Assembly: GCA_945787435.1 (NCBI GenBank)
Contig: CALZHX010000111.1
Coordinates: 1-6,387 of the forward strand
DNA length: 6,387 nucleotides
From: an uncultured Woeseiaceae bacterium
Lineage (GTDB): Bacteria > Pseudomonadota > Gammaproteobacteria > Steroidobacterales > Woeseiaceae
Reading direction: 5' to 3'
Positions 6,008 through 6,387 of this stretch are shown here, in pieces (position 1 is the stretch's first letter; each line of letters starts with the position of its first letter). A program made the translations under genes and the position numbers. Below the pieces are notes generated by a model. It saw only the letters and a list, made by a program, of their open reading frames with translations. It was not told the origin of the DNA and did not search any database.

Positions 6008-6387
6008 ATGTTTTCTGAGTTCAGGTATTCGTGCGGCCGTGGCCGTTTGAGTTTACTTCTCGTCAGTGTGCTGGTGCTGCCGTTCGCGGCGGGCACGGTG
6101 TCGGCGCAAGAAGAAGAGGACGATGAGCCAATCGAAGAGATCGTAACGGTCGGCTCACAAATTCGGGGCGCGAATATTCGCGACGCTCTCGCTGTATCAG
6201 TCGTAACCGCGGAGGACATCGCGGATCTCGGCGTTGACTCGGGCGACGAGTTGCTCGAGTTCATGGCTGAGCAGGGACAGAACTTCCTCAGCGAAGCAGA
6301 GAACATCAGCGGCGGCGTCAATTCGGCACGCGGCGACATGGGTGCCTACAACCTGCGCAATCTCGGTACGGGCAATACACTTGTGCT
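6008..6387 (+). CDS. TonB-dependent outer-membrane receptor, N-terminal part (3' truncated)
   Basis: The frame is open from ATG 6008 to the window end, giving 126 visible residues of a protein that is normally 700-1000 long. A signal peptide is clear: basic residues R11 and R13, a hydrophobic core at about 14-28 and the cleavage site VSA|Q between 33 and 34. An acidic linker (EEEDDEPIEE, 35-44) overlaps at its end the probable TonB box EEIVTVG (43-49). From about residue 50 the plug domain starts, with RDALAVSVVTAEDI and the later NLRNLGTGNTLVL, typical of plug sequences. Role: energy-dependent uptake of a substrate through the outer membrane, driven by TonB-ExbB-ExbD. The substrate cannot be read from the N-terminus. 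The gene is divergent from the LysR regulator, the classical arrangement for a LysR target, so it may import a compound later handled by the DadA-like enzyme (inference). It could also be the first gene of an operon running out of the window. Confidence 0.9.
   Translation, partial: MFSEFRYSCGRGRLSLLLVSVLVLPFAAGTVSAQEEEDDEPIEEIVTVGSQIRGANIRDALAVSVVTAEDIADLGVDSGDELLEFMAEQGQNFLSEAENISGGVNSARGDMGAYNLRNLGTGNTLV

Noticed and set aside
5839..6339. Open minus-strand frame of 166 codons opposite the receptor start
   Set aside because: It is antisense to the signal peptide and plug of a clear TonB receptor, is Ser/Pro/Arg-rich with no recognisable domain, and would cover the divergent control region.

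Overview
The window looks like chromosomal DNA from a Gram-negative proteobacterium, most likely a gammaproteobacterium and possibly marine or environmental. The evidence is a TonB-dependent outer-membrane receptor of the type ending its signal peptide in VSA|Q and followed by an acidic linker and an EEIVTVG TonB box, a DadA-type D-amino-acid dehydrogenase, moderately high GC and classical Shine-Dalgarno sites. The taxonomic guess rests on remembered family resemblance, not on a search. No RNA gene, insertion sequence, CRISPR array or integrase is visible, and coding density is very high.

Layout, left arm (1-3616, plus strand): three tightly overlapping genes. The C-terminal part of an ABC-2 type permease (1-858, cut by the window edge) overlaps a second ABC-2 permease (855-2006) through GTGA. 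That gene overlaps a 537-residue flavoenzyme (2003-3616) through ATGA. The flavoenzyme is a fusion of an N-terminal Rieske [2Fe-2S] domain to a glutamate-synthase-type FMN and [3Fe-4S] domain with no glutaminase domain. The overlaps imply one transcript and translational coupling. The ATPase of the transporter is expected upstream, outside the window.

Middle (3558-5807, minus strand): a D-amino-acid dehydrogenase (DadA-like, 4832 to 3558) and, 81 bp upstream of it on the same strand, a LysR-type regulator (5807 to 4914). The dehydrogenase converges on the flavoenzyme gene, and the two 3' ends overlap by 59 bp, leaving no intergenic space for an ordinary terminator.

Right arm (5808-6387): a roughly 200-bp divergent control region with several inverted repeats, then the start of a TonB-dependent receptor (6008 to beyond 6387).

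How they may work together (inference): receptor, LysR regulator and dehydrogenase resemble an uptake, sensing and oxidation unit for an amino-acid or peptide substrate. Oxidative deamination by a DadA-type enzyme gives a 2-oxoacid and ammonia; the facing flavoenzyme belongs to a superfamily that joins ammonia or amines to 2-oxoglutarate. Whether the two arms share a pathway cannot be decided from the sequence. The most unusual element is the Rieske-glutamate-synthase fusion translationally coupled to a two-permease ABC exporter.
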